From Myxococcales bacterium (GTDB taxonomy: Bacteria > Myxococcota_C > UBA6777): a stretch of 8,675 nucleotides of DNA. The notes beneath the pieces were generated by a model. It made no database searches, had not been told where the DNA came from, and saw nothing but the letters and a program-made list of their open reading frames with translations. The stretch spans positions 2,851-11,525 of the forward strand of contig JALTMC010000736.1 in NCBI GenBank assembly GCA_027005175.1, written 5' to 3'. Position 1 is the first letter of the stretch. The number at the start of each line of letters is the position of its first letter. Positions 6,996 through 8,675 of this stretch are shown here, piece by piece. A program made the position numbers and the translations under genes.

Positions 6996-8675
6996 ATGAA
7001 TGGTATGAGACAGGGGTTGATTATCGGCGCTGTGATGGGGCTGTTTTTCGGCTTTGCGCTCGGCCGATACGGCAAGCAGCAGGCTCAAAAAGTACCTGCG
7101 CTGGGTTCCGCTCAACAGGACACTCAGGCACGTGGTCGGACCGTTACTAGCTTAAAGCAATTGCCAAAACGTTATCTTCGACCCAACCAGTTGAAGAACG
7201 TAAACTGGAAGGGCCTCAAAGGTCGCCAACTGGCATGGGCTGTCAAAGTTCTCAATGAGGTGCCTTGCACCTGTCGTGGTCGCAAGACGACGATGGCTCT
7301 TTGTTTGCGCAATGCCAAGCGCTGTAAGCCCAATAGGAGGAAAGTTCGCAATATGCTGAGCTTGATCCGTCGTGGGACTCACTACACTCGTGTGTTGGCT
7401 CGTTTTACACCAAGGCCCAAGTATGTTGGACCCAAAATTGGCAACGTACAAGCCTTTCTCGCGAAAACTCCACGCTATGCTGTGCCAGTCGGCAACGGCC
7501 CCAGCATAGGGGGTAAGAATGCTCTTGTTACGATCGTAGAATTCTCGGATTTTCAATGTCCGTTCTGCACCCGTGGTGCTCGCACCATTAAGAAAGTTGT
7601 CAAGCACTACAAAGGCAAAGTTCGCCTCGTGTTCCGTCACCATCCTTTGTCTTTTCACCGACAAGCGCACCTCGCCGCTCAGGCTTCCATGTTTGCCCAC
7701 GAAAAGGGAAAATTCTGGAAATTTCACGATCTGTTGTTTGCCAATCGTCGCCGCTTACAGAAGCCCTACCTCTTGAGCTACGCGCGACAAATTGGTCTTG
7801 ATTCCGGTGCCATGAAGAAAGCCTTGGATTCTGGCAAATACAAGAAGTATGTCGATGCCGACAACGCTCTCGCTCGTCGTTATGCACAAGGCACACCGAC
7901 CTTTTTGATCAATGGTCGTCGTCTTGTTGGTGCTCAACCATTCAATAAATTTCGCAGGATGATCGACGAAGAGATCCAGGTCGCTCAGAACCTCTTGGAT
8001 CGCGGTGTGAAACGCTCTGCACTTTACAGTCACTTGATGAAAGCGGGTAAGAAGGCTGCTGCAAATGCACGCAAGCGTGCCGCTGCGTTGGCCGCACGTC
8101 GTCGTCGGTTGGCCAACAAACGAGTCAAGATTGCAGTGGGCAACTCTCCTACTTGGGGACCGGCCAATGCAAAGGTGACCATTGTTGAGTTCTCTGACTT
8201 TCAATGTCCGTTCTGTTCACGCGGTGCTCGTGTGATCGACCAGATCAAGAAGGCTTACAAAGGCAAGGTTCGCATTGTATTCAAGAATCTTCCCTTGTCT
8301 TTCCACAAACAAGCTCATATCGCTGCACAGGCTGCCCTTGCAGCTCACGCGCAAGGCAAGTTTTGGCCGTATCACGATAAGATCTTCCAAAACTCCCGTC
8401 GAATCAACAAAGCAAATCTGATCAAGTGGGCAGGTGAGTTGAAGTTGAATGTCGCCAAGTTCAAGGCGGCTCTCGACAAGGGAACCTACAAAGCTGCTGT
8501 CGATGCGGATCTGAGAGCGGCAGGTGGTTATGGCGCACGAGGAACCCCAACCTTCTTTGTGAATGGTCAGCGCATTGTCGGAGCACAGCCTTTCAGCAAA
8601 TTCAAGACGTTAATTGATGCAGGGCTGTCTGGGAAAGCTCGTCGTCCTGTTGCTGTTGTTCCTCCCTTGCGAATT
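6996..8675 (+). CDS. Anchored tandem DsbA-like protein, two CPFC domains, 3' end missing
   Basis: The frame is open for 560 codons to the right edge with no stop. Order: membrane anchor (about 6-24); a segment with cysteines 91, 93, 103 and 110 matching the upstream gene's Cys-rich segment; DsbA-like domain 1 (about 175-330) with CPFC at 188-191 and cis-proline loop GTPTFLING (299-307, Pro301); a helical tail LLDRGVKRSALYSHL (333-347); a very basic Ala/Arg/Lys linker (about 351-377); DsbA-like domain 2 (391-545) with CPFC at 404-407 and GTPTFFVNG (516-524, Pro518); then a Pro/Val-rich stretch that may lead to another domain. All catalytic residues are intact in both domains. Classical DsbA has one such domain in about 200 residues. 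The ATG at 6996 has AGGAG (6983-6987) eight bases upstream, better than its upstream neighbour. The gap to that neighbour is 124 bases, so co-transcription is likely with some independent control. Expected role: periplasmic disulfide formation or isomerisation. Confidence 0.92.
   Translation, partial: MNGMRQGLIIGAVMGLFFGFALGRYGKQQAQKVPALGSAQQDTQARGRTVTSLKQLPKRYLRPNQLKNVNWKGLKGRQLAWAVKVLNEVPCTCRGRKTTMALCLRNAKRCKPNRRKVRNMLSLIRRGTHYTRVLARFTPRPKYVGPKIGNVQAFLAKTPRYAVPVGNGPSIGGKNALVTIVEFSDFQCPFCTRGARTIKKVVKHYKGKVRLVFRHHPLSFHRQAHLAAQASMFAHEKGKFWKFHDLLFANRRRLQKPYLLSYARQIGLDSGAMKKALDSGKYKKYVDADNALARRYAQGTPTFLINGRRLVGAQPFNKFRRMIDEEIQVAQNLLDRGVKRSALYSHLMKAGKKAAANARKRAAALAARRRRLANKRVKIAVGNSPTWGPANAKVTIVEFSDFQCPFCSRGARVIDQIKKAYKGKVRIVFKNLPLSFHKQAHIAAQAALAAHAQGKFWPYHDKIFQNSRRINKANLIKWAGELKLNVAKFKAALDKGTYKAAVDADLRAAGGYGARGTPTFFVNGQRIVGAQPFSKFKTLIDAGLSGKARRPVAVVPPLRI
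7518..8378 (+). repeat. Intragenic duplication encoding the two DsbA-like domains
   Basis: Codons 175-245 (7518-7730) and 391-461 (8166-8378) align without gaps. By hand count about 50 of 71 residues are identical, and 17 bases around the active site are identical in both copies (7551-7567 and 8199-8215). The similarity continues past this block with a one-residue shift to the GTPTF loops and the GAQPF motif after them. The protein-level match with drifted third codon positions shows an internal duplication that is not very recent and is held by selection, not a sequencing or assembly duplicate. Confidence 0.85.

Noticed and set aside
7152-8204. Two long minus-strand open frames (191 and 149 codons) opposite the tandem DsbA gene
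   Set aside because: They are antisense to strongly conserved thioredoxin-fold coding sequence and show no recognisable domains.
1-8675. CRISPR arrays, tRNA or rRNA genes, transposases, attachment sites
   Set aside because: No regularly spaced repeats, no RNA gene signatures and no transposase or integrase motifs were seen on either strand.

Overview
The window looks like part of a Gram-negative chromosome of fairly balanced base composition. It encodes a lipoprotein with a lipobox, a signal-peptide-bearing probable outer-membrane barrel ending in phenylalanine, and membrane-anchored periplasmic DsbA-like proteins. From memory, the style of the outer-membrane protein and of the DsbA-like proteins (Cys-rich N-terminal segment, basic Ala/Arg/Lys linkers, tandem domains) resembles Myxococcota and related former Deltaproteobacteria. 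This lineage call is tentative because no search was possible.

Layout. Four genes lie on the minus strand between 1 and 5286, reading right to left with gaps of 87, 106 and 117 bases. In order of transcription they are: a 539-residue lipoprotein with an OB-fold-like region interrupted by a cysteine-rich insert; a 524-residue probable outer-membrane beta-barrel; a 358-residue protein of the uncharacterised nucleotidyltransferase family (NTP_transf_5 type); and a TviB/WbpO-type nucleotide-sugar dehydrogenase cut off by the left edge. The last two point to surface polysaccharide synthesis and the first two to the cell envelope. They could form one transcript or two adjoining units.

A 415-base gene-free region (5287-5701) separates these from two plus-strand genes and carries candidate promoters facing both ways. 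The plus-strand genes are paralogues: a 389-residue anchored thiol-disulfide oxidoreductase with one DsbA-like domain (CPHC), and an anchored protein of at least 560 residues with two DsbA-like domains in tandem (both CPFC), which runs off the right edge still open. Both share a short Cys-rich segment between the membrane anchor and the first thioredoxin-fold domain.

How they may work together. The plus-strand proteins should make or rearrange disulfide bonds in the periplasm. The divergent lipoprotein has 13 cysteines, eight of them in a strikingly symmetrical insert, so it is an attractive candidate substrate; that link is inference. The most unusual items are the tandem DsbA architecture with its Cys-rich N-terminal segment and the palindromic cysteine spacing in the lipoprotein.
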